Assembly: GCA_027013095.1 (NCBI GenBank)
Contig: JALUYI010000014.1
Location: 21,812-85,811, forward strand
Reading direction: 5' to 3'
DNA: 64,000 nucleotides
From: Paracoccaceae bacterium
Lineage (GTDB): Bacteria; Pseudomonadota; Alphaproteobacteria; Rhodobacterales; Rhodobacteraceae
Shown: positions 26,844 through 34,399 of the stretch, one piece after another
How positions within the stretch are numbered: the stretch's first letter is position 1
Layout: the number at the start of each line of letters is the position of its first letter
Translations under genes and position numbers: made by a program
The notes under the pieces: model-generated
Told to the model about the DNA's origin: nothing
Seen by the model: only the letters and a program-made list of their open reading frames with translations
Database searches by the model: none

Positions 26844-27593
26844 TCAGATGGCCAGATATTCCTGCCTCAGCGCGTCGTTGTTCAGCACCTCTTCGGCGCT
26901 TCCGTCAAAGACGATCCGCCCGGTGTCCAGAATGACCGAGCGGTCCGCCAATTTCAAGGCGGCGATGGCGTTCTGCTCGACGATGATGGTGGTGATGCCC
27001 TGTTCCTTGATCAGGCGCAGGGTTTTTTCGATCTCCTGCACGATGACCGGGGCCAGCCCTTCGTAGGGCTCGTCCAGCAACAGCACCTTGATGTCGCGCG
27101 CCAGCGCCCGCCCGATGGCCAGCATCTGTTGTTCGCCGCCCGAAAGGGTGGTGCCCTCTTGTTTGCGCCGCTCGCCGAGGCGGGGAAACAGGTCGTAAAT
27201 CCGCTCGATCGTCCAGCCGTGGGGCGGAACGATCTGCGCCAGTTGCAGGTTCTCCTCGACCGTCAGGCCCTGAATGATGCGCCGGTCCTCGGGCACCAGC
27301 GCACAGCCCGCCTGCGCCGCCTGATAGGATTTCATCTCGTGCAGGGGTTGATGGTCCAGCCAGACCTCGCCATAGGTCAACTGCGGTGCATCAAGGCGCG
27401 CAATGGCCCGCAGGGTTGAGGTCTTGCCCGCGCCGTTGCGCCCCAGAAGCGCCAGAATTTCCCCCTCGTGAACGTTGAAACTGATGCCCTGCACGATGTA
27501 GCTTTCGCCGTAATAGGCGTGCATGTCGTAAACCGAGAAATAGGCCGGTGCGGTTTCTGCGTGATTGGCGTTTTTTGCCAGCGTCTGGGTCAT
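26844..27593 (-). CDS. livF: Branched-chain amino acid-type ABC transporter ATPase (LivF-like)
   Basis: A 249-residue ATPase of the LivF class. It shows [16 protein letters not shown] at the start, Walker [18 protein letters not shown], the Q-loop region [20 protein letters not shown], signature [15 protein letters not shown], Walker [14 protein letters not shown] and the H-loop region [12 protein letters not shown]. Its terminal position after livG fits the usual Liv order. The import substrate is not readable from an ATPase; linkage to acs points to a carboxylate or amide rather than leucine. Confidence 0.92.
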   Translation of the reverse strand: MTQTLAKNANHAETAPAYFSVYDMHAYYGESYIVQGISFNVHEGEILALLGRNGAGKTSTLRAIARLDAPQLTYGEVWLDHQPLHEMKSYQAAQAGCALVPEDRRIIQGLTVEENLQLAQIVPPHGWTIERIYDLFPRLGERRKQEGTTLSGGEQQMLAIGRALARDIKVLLLDEPYEGLAPVIVQEIEKTLRLIKEQGITTIIVEQNAIAALKLADRSVILDTGRIVFDGSAEEVLNNDALRQEYLAI

Positions 27594-27625
27594 CTTATGC
27601 CTCTGCCTTTGCCATATCGCGTTTC

Positions 27626-28384
27626 CTATGCCGCCTGGGTGCCCAGATAGGCCTCTTGCACCTTGGGGTGGCCCTTGATGTTTTCCGGCGCATCCTCGAC
27701 GATGGGGGTCCCTTGGGCCATGACGGTAATCCGTTCGGCCAGCGAGAACACCACATGCATGTCATGTTCGATGATCGCCATGGTGATGTCGCGCTTGGCC
27801 TTGATGTCCTTTAGCAGCGCGATGGTGTTGTTGGTGTCCGCGCGCGCCATGCCCGCGGTCGGTTCGTCCAAGAGCAGCAGCTTGGGGTCCTGCACGAGGC
27901 ACATGGCCATTTCCAGACGCCGCTTGTCTCCACGCGAAAGGCTGCCAGCGTGCATGTGGCGCTTGTCCTGCATGGTGACGTCGATCAGGATCTGTTCGGC
28001 CTTTTCGATGATCCCGCCCTCGCGCTCGGTGGTCTCGAACGCGTGCAGGCGAAAGGCCCCGTCACGCCTCGCAAAGCAGGGGATCATGACGTTTTCCAGC
28101 ACCGTCAGATCGGCAAATATTTCCGGGGTCTGAAAGACACGGCTGACCCCCAACTGATTGATTTCGTGAGGTTTTATCCCCAACAGAGAATTGCCGTCGA
28201 ACATCACCGAGCCGGTGTCCGGGATCAGCTTGCCAACGAGACAGTTCAGCAGGGTCGATTTGCCTGCCCCGTTCGGCCCGATGATGGCGTGAACGGTGCC
28301 GGCGCGGATTGACAGGTTGACATTGTCCAGCGCCTTCAGACCGCCGAAATGCTTGGAGACGTTCTTGATTTCGAGCATGCTCAT
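27626..28384 (-). CDS. livG: Branched-chain amino acid-type ABC transporter ATPase (LivG-like)
   Basis: A 252-residue ATPase. The start LEIKNVSKHFGGLKALDNVNL and Walker A GPNGAGKSTLLNCLVG are classical LivG. SLSRGDKRRLEMAMCLVQDPKLLLLDEPTAGM holds a slightly altered signature (LSRGDKRRLE) before Walker B. IIEHDMHVVFSLAERITVMAQG is the H-loop region. It lies 32 bases before livF and 12 bases after livM. Confidence 0.92.
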   Translation of the reverse strand: MSMLEIKNVSKHFGGLKALDNVNLSIRAGTVHAIIGPNGAGKSTLLNCLVGKLIPDTGSVMFDGNSLLGIKPHEINQLGVSRVFQTPEIFADLTVLENVMIPCFARRDGAFRLHAFETTEREGGIIEKAEQILIDVTMQDKRHMHAGSLSRGDKRRLEMAMCLVQDPKLLLLDEPTAGMARADTNNTIALLKDIKAKRDITMAIIEHDMHVVFSLAERITVMAQGTPIVEDAPENIKGHPKVQEAYLGTQAA

Positions 28385-28396
28385 CCGTTCGCCCTC

Positions 28397-29635
28397 CTAT
28401 TCCGCCACATGGGGCGTTGTCTTGGGGTGATGCTGCTCGTCCGGGCCGCCGCCGGTCTTTTTTGTGCGGCGCCGGAACAGCCCGGCCAGTTTCTGGCTGC
28501 CTTCGACCAGACCTCCGGGTAGAAAGATTACCACCGCCATAAAGATCAGTCCCAGCGTCAGTTGCCAGCCCTTGCCGACAAAGGGGTGGATCAGATCGAC
28601 GGCGAAATTCTGCAGCCCGTCGGGCAGGAACGAGAACCAGTGGTGCAGTACCGTATCGTTGATCTTGGAAAAGATGTTCTCGAAATACTTGATGAACCCC
28701 GCCCCCAGCACCGGCCCGATCAGGGTTCCAGCGCCGCCGAGAATGGTCATCAGGACGACCTCGCCGCCGACTGTCCACTGCATCCGCTCGGCTCCTGCCA
28801 GAGGGTCCATCGCCGCCAGCAGACCACCGGCCAGCCCCGCATACATGCCCGAGATCACAAAGGCCGCCAGCGTGTAGGGGCGGGTGTTGATGCCGGTATA
28901 ATTCAGCCGCGTCTGGTTGGTCTTGACCGCCCTCAGCATCAGGCCGAAGGGCGAGCGGAAGATCCGCAAGCTCAGGTAAAAGGCGAGGATCAGGATCACC
29001 GCGGTGACATAATAGCCGGTGTTGAACTGAAACAGCCAGTTGCCGAGGTGCAGTTGGTAGGTGTCGCGCATCTCAAAGCCGTTGACCAGCGAGGGCGGCA
29101 GGATATTGGTCGAGGGCAGGGTGCCGTTGGTGGCCGCCCCGTCCAGCACGCGCGGGTCCGAAAGGCGGATCTGCAGGCCGGTCTCGCCATTGGTGAACTG
29201 GGTCAGGACCGAGTAGGCGAGGTTATAGCTCATCTGCGCAAAGGCCAGCGTCAGGATGGAAAAGTAGATCCCCGAGCGGCGCAGGCTGATCCAGCCGATC
29301 AAGAGCGCAAACAGCCCCGATGTGACGATCGCCAGCAGGATACCGGGGATGACATTCATGCTGAGCAGCTTGAACATCCAGACGGCGCTGTAGCTGCCGA
29401 CCCCCAGAAAGGCCGCGTGCCCGAATGACAGATAGCCGGTCAGCCCGAACAGAATATTGAATCCGATGGCGAAAATGCCGAAAATCACGATCCGTTGCAA
29501 CAGGTCGGGATAACCGGCATTAAACTGCGCCAGCGCCGTGCCCTCGGCAAAGGGCTGCAGGATGAACGGCGCCAGCAGCACGACGACGGTCACGATCAGC
29601 ATCAGGATCTTGTCGTTGAGGTTGATTTTCATCAT
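28397..29635 (-). CDS. livM: Branched-chain amino acid-type ABC transporter permease (LivM-like)
   Basis: A 412-residue inner-membrane permease, longer than usual (about 300-350). [24 protein letters not shown] and the loop [31 protein letters not shown] are LivM hallmarks. An insertion of about 60 residues (roughly 150-210: [15 protein letters not shown] to [15 protein letters not shown]) lies in an external loop. A charged tail ends in [18 protein letters not shown]. The insertion may reflect substrate or partner specificity. Confidence 0.92.
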   Translation of the reverse strand: MMKINLNDKILMLIVTVVVLLAPFILQPFAEGTALAQFNAGYPDLLQRIVIFGIFAIGFNILFGLTGYLSFGHAAFLGVGSYSAVWMFKLLSMNVIPGILLAIVTSGLFALLIGWISLRRSGIYFSILTLAFAQMSYNLAYSVLTQFTNGETGLQIRLSDPRVLDGAATNGTLPSTNILPPSLVNGFEMRDTYQLHLGNWLFQFNTGYYVTAVILILAFYLSLRIFRSPFGLMLRAVKTNQTRLNYTGINTRPYTLAAFVISGMYAGLAGGLLAAMDPLAGAERMQWTVGGEVVLMTILGGAGTLIGPVLGAGFIKYFENIFSKINDTVLHHWFSFLPDGLQNFAVDLIHPFVGKGWQLTLGLIFMAVVIFLPGGLVEGSQKLAGLFRRRTKKTGGGPDEQHHPKTTPHVAE

Positions 29636-29638
29636 GGC

Positions 29639-30670
29639 TCAGTCCTCCATCACGCCGGCGCGCCCCATCAGGCCGCGGGGTCGGGTCAAAAGGATCAGAA
29701 TGGCAATAAGGTAGATGATGATCTGGTCAATCCCCGGAATGATCGACTTGATCTCGTTCATCGAGGCAAAGCTTTCGACGATGCCCAGCAAGAAACCGGC
29801 CAGCACGGCGCCGGGCAGACTGCCCATGCCGCCAACGACGACCACGACAAAGGAAAGCACCAGAAAATCCATGCCCATGTGGTAGTTGGGGCTGTTGATC
29901 GGCGCATACATGACGCCCGCCACCCCGGCAACCGCGGCCGCGATCCCGAACATGATGGTAAAGCGCCGGTCGATGTTAATGCCCAGCAGGCCGACCGTCT
30001 CGCGATCGGCCATGCCCGCGCGCACCACCATCCCAAAGGTGGTAAAGCGCAAGAAGGCGAATACCCCGCTGATCACGATCCCTGAAAACAGGAAATAGAC
30101 CATCCGCCAGTAGGGGTAGATGATGGCGTTCGGCCTGAACCCCAGCCAGACCCCGAAATCGAACGAGCCGCGAAAGGCTTCGGGTGCCGGGGCCGGGATC
30201 GGGTTGGCGCCGTAAAACGCCTTGATGATCTCCTGCAGGACGATGGCCAGCCCGAAGGTCACCAGAATCTGGTCGGCGTGTGGGCGGTGGTAGAAATGCT
30301 TGATCAGGCCGCGCTCCATGGCGAAACCCAGCGCCAGCATGACCGGAATCGAGACGACGATGGCGATTGGCACCGACCAGTTGATCAGCCCGTTGCCAAA
30401 ACTGTCACCGAACCAGCTGACCACATAGGCATTTTTTACCTCCAGCGGCTGGCCGAGAAAATTCTTTTGGCTGGGATCCAGCGTGACATAGGACAGGGAC
30501 AGCAGGCGGTTCAGGGTGACGGCGACAAAGGCGCCGATCATGAAAATCGCGCCATGCGCAAAATTGACCACACCAAGCGTGCCGAAAATCAACGTCAGCC
30601 CCAGCGCGATCAGCGCATAGGCACTGCCCTTGTCCAGCCCGTTCAGGACCTGCAAGATGATTGCGTCCAT
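29639..30670 (-). CDS. livH: Branched-chain amino acid-type ABC transporter permease (LivH-like)
   Basis: A 343-residue permease. The start ILQVLNGLDKGSAYALIALGLTLIFGTLGVVNFAHGAIFMIGAF is diagnostic of LivH. The cytosolic loop FGMVVRAGMADRETVGLLGINIDR and the end ILILLTRPRGLMGR also match. ATG 30670 has GGGAAAG in front; the longer frame adds 22 unsupported residues. An insertion of about 60 residues (YVTLDPSQKNFLG to FGDSFGNGLINW) separates the first helices and is longer than in E. coli LivH, as in the partner LivM. Confidence 0.92.
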   Translation of the reverse strand: MDAIILQVLNGLDKGSAYALIALGLTLIFGTLGVVNFAHGAIFMIGAFVAVTLNRLLSLSYVTLDPSQKNFLGQPLEVKNAYVVSWFGDSFGNGLINWSVPIAIVVSIPVMLALGFAMERGLIKHFYHRPHADQILVTFGLAIVLQEIIKAFYGANPIPAPAPEAFRGSFDFGVWLGFRPNAIIYPYWRMVYFLFSGIVISGVFAFLRFTTFGMVVRAGMADRETVGLLGINIDRRFTIMFGIAAAVAGVAGVMYAPINSPNYHMGMDFLVLSFVVVVVGGMGSLPGAVLAGFLLGIVESFASMNEIKSIIPGIDQIIIYLIAILILLTRPRGLMGRAGVMED

Positions 30671-30787
30671 CTTTCCCACCCGTTGAATAAGTGTCGTTGG
30701 TTCAGCGTGTCTAGCCGAAATCCCGGCCGCAGCCAACCGGGGAGGGTCAGGCCGCGACCGGGGAAGGCCCCCGTGAGAGGGGAGTCC

Positions 30788-32131
30788 TCAGGCGCCGGGG
30801 TTACATTGACCCAGCGCGCCACCCTTGAAGAAGGGGTTGTCGGGCTTGTAGGTGACCTTGTCGACCGGGGTCTTCTGGACCACTTCCAAAAGGTCGAACT
30901 CGCTCGACGGGTTCTCTTTGCCGCGCACCACCAGAACGTCCTTGAAGCACTGGTGATCGGCGGCCCGGTAAAGAACCGGCCCGTTGCCCAGACCGTCGAA
31001 CTGGAACCCTTGCAGGGCTTCGCCCACACCGCAGGGGTTGAAGGTGCCAGCGCGCTCGCACGCGTCGGCATAAAGCAGCGTCTGGCAATAGACCGTGTGC
31101 GCCGCCTGGCTGGGCGGAAAGCCGTATTTGGTGCCAAAGGATTTCACGAACGCTTTCGTGCCCGCATCCTGCAGCGACCAGTGCCAGTTGGTAGAACCAA
31201 GGATCCCCTTGACGTTGGCGCCCGCGCCCTTGGCCATCAGGCGCGAATAAAGCGGCACGACGATCTCGAAATTCTTGCCGTTGACGGTCTTGTCGCGCAG
31301 GCCAAAGTTGACCGCGTTGGTCAGCGAGTTGACCATGTTGCCGCCGTAGTGATTCAGGATCAGCACATCGGCGCCCGAGTTCAGAACCGGCGCGATATAG
31401 CTGCTGAAGTCGGTGGTGGCGAGCGGCGTGCGCACGTCCTTGACCATCGTCCAGCCCTCGTGCTCGAGGAACGCCTTCATCGAGGCCGCTTGCGTCCAAC
31501 CCCATGTATAGTCGGCCGTCAGCATGTAGAACTTGCGGTCCTTGCCGTAGGCGCTGGACAGCACCGGCCCCAAGGCTGCGGCGGACATATAGGCATTAAA
31601 GAAGTGCCTGAAACCGTTGGCTTTCTTGTCCTTGCCGGTGGTGTCGTTCGAGTGCGTCAGACCAGCCATGAAGATCACGCCCGCATCTTGGCACAGGCCC
31701 TGCGTTGCAATGGCCACACCGGAACTGGAGCCGCCGGTGATCATGATCGCGCCGTCTTTCTCGATCATCGATTTGGCGCTGGCCCGCGCCGCGTCGGATT
31801 TGGTTTGCGTGTCGCCGGTGACGAACTGGACCTTTTTGCCCAGAATGCCATTGCCTTTCAGCGCCTTTGAGCTGAACGTGTTCAGCATTCCGCCGTCGCC
31901 GCCGCCATTCAGATGTTCCACCGCCAGCTTGTAGGCCCGCAGCTCATCGCCGCCCTCGTCGGCGTAGGGGCCCGATTGCGGCACGTTGAAGCCCAGCGTC
32001 ACCGAGCCTCCCTTGGGCTCGTTGGTATAGGCCGCAGCGCCCTTGGAAAAGACAAGCGGCATGGCCAGCCCGGCACCGGCAATAGCGCCGGTCTTGAGCA
32101 GGCCACGACGTGTCAGGATAGATTTGGACAT
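30788..32131 (-). CDS. ABC transporter substrate-binding protein, Liv/amide type, Tat signal
   Basis: A periplasmic binding protein of 447 residues, first gene of the importer operon. The signal is twin-arginine-like (LTRRGLLKTGAIAGAGLAMPLVFSKGAAA). The mature protein is a type I periplasmic-binding fold: VTLGFNVPQSGPYADEGGDELRAYKLAVE, ITGGSSSGVAIATQGLCQDAGVIFMAGLTHSND, and GADVLILNHYGGNMVNSL. ATG 32131 places the signal correctly. Ligand unknown. Linkage to acs and to an acyl-CoA-type regulator suggests a short-chain carboxylate or an amide that yields one. Confidence 0.88.
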   Translation of the reverse strand: MSKSILTRRGLLKTGAIAGAGLAMPLVFSKGAAAYTNEPKGGSVTLGFNVPQSGPYADEGGDELRAYKLAVEHLNGGGDGGMLNTFSSKALKGNGILGKKVQFVTGDTQTKSDAARASAKSMIEKDGAIMITGGSSSGVAIATQGLCQDAGVIFMAGLTHSNDTTGKDKKANGFRHFFNAYMSAAALGPVLSSAYGKDRKFYMLTADYTWGWTQAASMKAFLEHEGWTMVKDVRTPLATTDFSSYIAPVLNSGADVLILNHYGGNMVNSLTNAVNFGLRDKTVNGKNFEIVVPLYSRLMAKGAGANVKGILGSTNWHWSLQDAGTKAFVKSFGTKYGFPPSQAAHTVYCQTLLYADACERAGTFNPCGVGEALQGFQFDGLGNGPVLYRAADHQCFKDVLVVRGKENPSSEFDLLEVVQKTPVDKVTYKPDNPFFKGGALGQCNPGA

Positions 32132-32276
32132 GAATTTCCTCCCATTCGTGTCTATGTCATGTGGCCCGCAGCAGGCGGGCCAGCACACCAGCAGTCCTAA
32201 AGCGGAACCGCGGCTGGGCTATTATCGGAACCGATTTGAAAATTTCGCAACAACTGATTGTGTTCAAATGCTTTTT

Positions 32277-32342
32277 ATGTAAACTTACTTACATGTATGC
32301 TGATATAATAGTAAATTACTTTACTAACGTGACCCTAGGTCA
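32277..32342. promoter_or_regulatory. Three inverted repeats between the importer/acs arm and the ScfR arm
   Basis: ATGTAA-N6-TTACAT (32277-32294), AGTAAA-N4-TTTACT (32310-32325) and TGACC-CTA-GGTCA (32330-32342). The first two share GTAA/TTAC half-sites and flank a TATAAT -10-like element (32304-32309). The position between divergent genes fits operators of the adjacent XRE regulator. Confidence 0.55.
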
Positions 32343-32365
32343 TTGAAAAAACAGGAGGATGCAGG

Positions 32366-33718
32366 ATGCCTGCTCGGCGGATGGGCCTGCGTATTCGCGC
32401 CCGGCGCGAGGCGTTGGGGATGAAACAGCGTGACCTGGCCGCGGCGGCCGGGATTTCGGCCTCGTATCTGAACTTGATCGAACACGACCGGCGGGCCATT
32501 GCCGGCAAGGTCTTGATCAACATTGCCGCGGCGCTGGAGGTAGACGCCACGGCGCTGGCGGATGCGTCGGATGAGGCGCTTTTCAACCGCTTGCGGGATG
32601 CCGCCGCTGGACGTCCCGATTGCGGGGCCGACCTCGCACGATTGCCGGATTTCGTCGGCAGGTTTCCCGGTTGGGCGCGCCTTTTGGTCGAGCAGGCCCG
32701 TCTCGCAAGCGCCCTGAAGCAGCGCATCGAGGATCTCAGCGACCGTTTGGCGCATGATCCGTTTCTGGCCGAATCCCTGCACGAGATCCTTTCCAGTGTG
32801 ACCGCCATCCACGCCACCGCCGGGATTCTGGTCAGCGCCGGGCAGGATCGCACCGCCGCCATGGAGGTTTTGCAACGCCGCCGTTTCCAGAGCAACATTC
32901 ACACCGAAAGCGCCCGCCTGTCGGATCTGGTTCGGGCGTTGGCCAGCCATTTCAACCCCGAAACCTCGGCCGAGGACTCACCGGCCACCCCCCGGGACGA
33001 GGTCGAGGCGTTTCTGGCCGCGCATCGGTATCATTTCGACGCACTGGAGCAGGGGCCGCGGCCTGGTGCCGCAAAGGACGCGCCGAGAGATGTGGCAAAA
33101 ACTGTCGCCGGACTGTTGAGCGCGGACACCAGTTTGTCTGGCGAGGCCCGGGGCATTGCCGCTGACGTTCTGGCGCAGATGGCCGAGGATGCGCGGGCGC
33201 TGCCGCTGGCGCTGTTTCGGGCCCAAGCCGAGGCGCTGGAGTTCGATCCGCTGGCGTTGGCGCGCCGGTTTGCCTGCTCGCCGGCGCGAATCATGCGCCG
33301 TCTGGCCTTTTTGCCAATCACCTCGACCACGCAGCCGGCGTTCGGCCTGACCAGTTGCGATGCGACCGGCGCAGTCCTGTTGCGAAAGCCGCTTTCGGGA
33401 TTTGCCTTGCCGCGCTACGGGGCGGCCTGTGCGCTCTGGCCGCTCTATCAGGCGATGGGGCGGCCGCATCTGCCGCTGCAACGGCACTTGATGACGCTTG
33501 ACGACCGGCTGTTCCAAAGCACGGCGATCTGTGAATATGACGCGGTCGCATCGCCCGATGCGCCGGTGATGCGGGCGACCATGTTGTTGCGCGAAATCGG
33601 CGCGCCGGCGGGGGCGGCAGAGGGGCGCGCGCTGCGGGTGGGGCAAAGCTGTCGGATCTGCACAATCGGCGATTGCCCGGCACGGCGCGAGCCCTCGATC
33701 CACACCGGCGGCGATTGA
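32366..33718 (+). CDS. XRE-family regulator with short-chain fatty acyl-type C-terminal domain (ScfR/RamB-like)
   Basis: A 450-residue regulator. The N-terminal HTH_3 is at about 5-65 (LRIRARREALGMKQRDLAAAAGISASYLNLIEHDRR). A central helical region follows. The C-terminal domain of the short-chain fatty acyl regulator family includes GFALPRYGAACALWPLYQAMGRP and the cysteine cluster GQSCRICTIGDCPARREPSI near the end. Family members such as RamB and PrpC-locus regulators control acetate and propionate genes, often sensing acyl-CoA. Strong RBS AGGAGG 7 bases before ATG 32366. It is divergent from the Liv-type importer and acs, which are its likely targets. The next three genes on its strand encode signalling proteins. 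Confidence 0.88.
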   Translation: MPARRMGLRIRARREALGMKQRDLAAAAGISASYLNLIEHDRRAIAGKVLINIAAALEVDATALADASDEALFNRLRDAAAGRPDCGADLARLPDFVGRFPGWARLLVEQARLASALKQRIEDLSDRLAHDPFLAESLHEILSSVTAIHATAGILVSAGQDRTAAMEVLQRRRFQSNIHTESARLSDLVRALASHFNPETSAEDSPATPRDEVEAFLAAHRYHFDALEQGPRPGAAKDAPRDVAKTVAGLLSADTSLSGEARGIAADVLAQMAEDARALPLALFRAQAEALEFDPLALARRFACSPARIMRRLAFLPITSTTQPAFGLTSCDATGAVLLRKPLSGFALPRYGAACALWPLYQAMGRPHLPLQRHLMTLDDRLFQSTAICEYDAVASPDAPVMRATMLLREIGAPAGAAEGRALRVGQSCRICTIGDCPARREPSIHTGGD

Positions 33719-33782
33719 ACGCCTTGCAATGGGCGTCGGAATTGGAAAAGATACCTGAAATTCATCAGGGGGGGTGGAAACC

Positions 33783-34148
33783 ATGGGCAAACATGTCCTG
33801 GTGATCGAGGACGAACCGAACATCATCGAGGCGATTTCCTATTTGCTGCGTCAGGACGGCTGGCGCGTCAGCACGCATTTTGATGGCGCCAGTGCGCTTC
33901 AGCGGGTTTTCGAGGCCGCCCCGGATCTGCTTATTCTCGATGTCATGCTGCCGGGGCGCAGCGGCTTTGACATCCTGCGCGACCTGCGCGAGGCGCCGCA
34001 AACCCGCGAGTTGCCAGTCCTGATGCTGACCGCAAAGGGGCAGGCACGAGACCGCGAAACCGCCGAGGCGATCGGGGTCAGCCACTATATGACCAAGCCG
34101 TTCTCGAATCAGGAGATCCTTGCCGCCGCGCGAGAGCTGGCGGGATGA
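33783..34148 (+). CDS. Receiver-only (CheY-like) response regulator
   Basis: A single receiver domain of 121 residues with no output domain. The acidic pair is in LVIEDEPNIIEAISYLL, the phospho-acceptor Asp in LLILDVMLPGRSGFDIL (about residue 53), the Thr in VLMLTAKG, and the Lys in YMTKPFSNQEI. A GTG 9 bases upstream is possible, but ATG 33783 has the better-spaced GGGGGG run. The stop overlaps the next gene by 4 bases. It is the obvious partner of the kinase two genes downstream. Without a DNA-binding domain it must act through another protein. Confidence 0.9.
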   Translation: MGKHVLVIEDEPNIIEAISYLLRQDGWRVSTHFDGASALQRVFEAAPDLLILDVMLPGRSGFDILRDLREAPQTRELPVLMLTAKGQARDRETAEAIGVSHYMTKPFSNQEILAAARELAG

Positions 34149-34390
34149 GCAGCGAACCGCAGTTTCTGGACCTGAAAAGCTATCGGCGCAAGCGCATGGT
34201 CGAAGTGGCAAAGCTGCTGCCGATCCTTGGCGGGCTTTGCATCCTCTTGCCGCTGCCGTTTCTGTTTGTGGTGCCACTTGACGGCAATGCAACGGCGTTG
34301 GCGCTCTATTTCTTTGCGGTCTGGTTGTTTCTTGTTCTGGCGGCTCTGGTGCTGGCGCGGGTGCTGGGACCGGCGCGCCCAGGGGATTGA
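34145..34390 (+). CDS. Small two-helix membrane protein
   Basis: An 81-residue protein with a basic cytosolic start (LDLKSYRRKRMVEVAKLLP) and two hydrophobic helices (ILGGLCILLPLPFLFVVPL and ALALYFFAVWLFLVLAALVLARVL). I do not recognise a named family with certainty. Small two-helix proteins (DUF485/DUF4212 type) precede SLC5 symporters such as ActP, and this gene sits 9 bases before an SLC5-kinase fusion. It overlaps the receiver gene as ATGA. A small subunit or stabiliser of the sensor is the best inference. Confidence 0.75.
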   Translation: MSSEPQFLDLKSYRRKRMVEVAKLLPILGGLCILLPLPFLFVVPLDGNATALALYFFAVWLFLVLAALVLARVLGPARPGD

Positions 34391-34399
34391 CGCGGGCTG

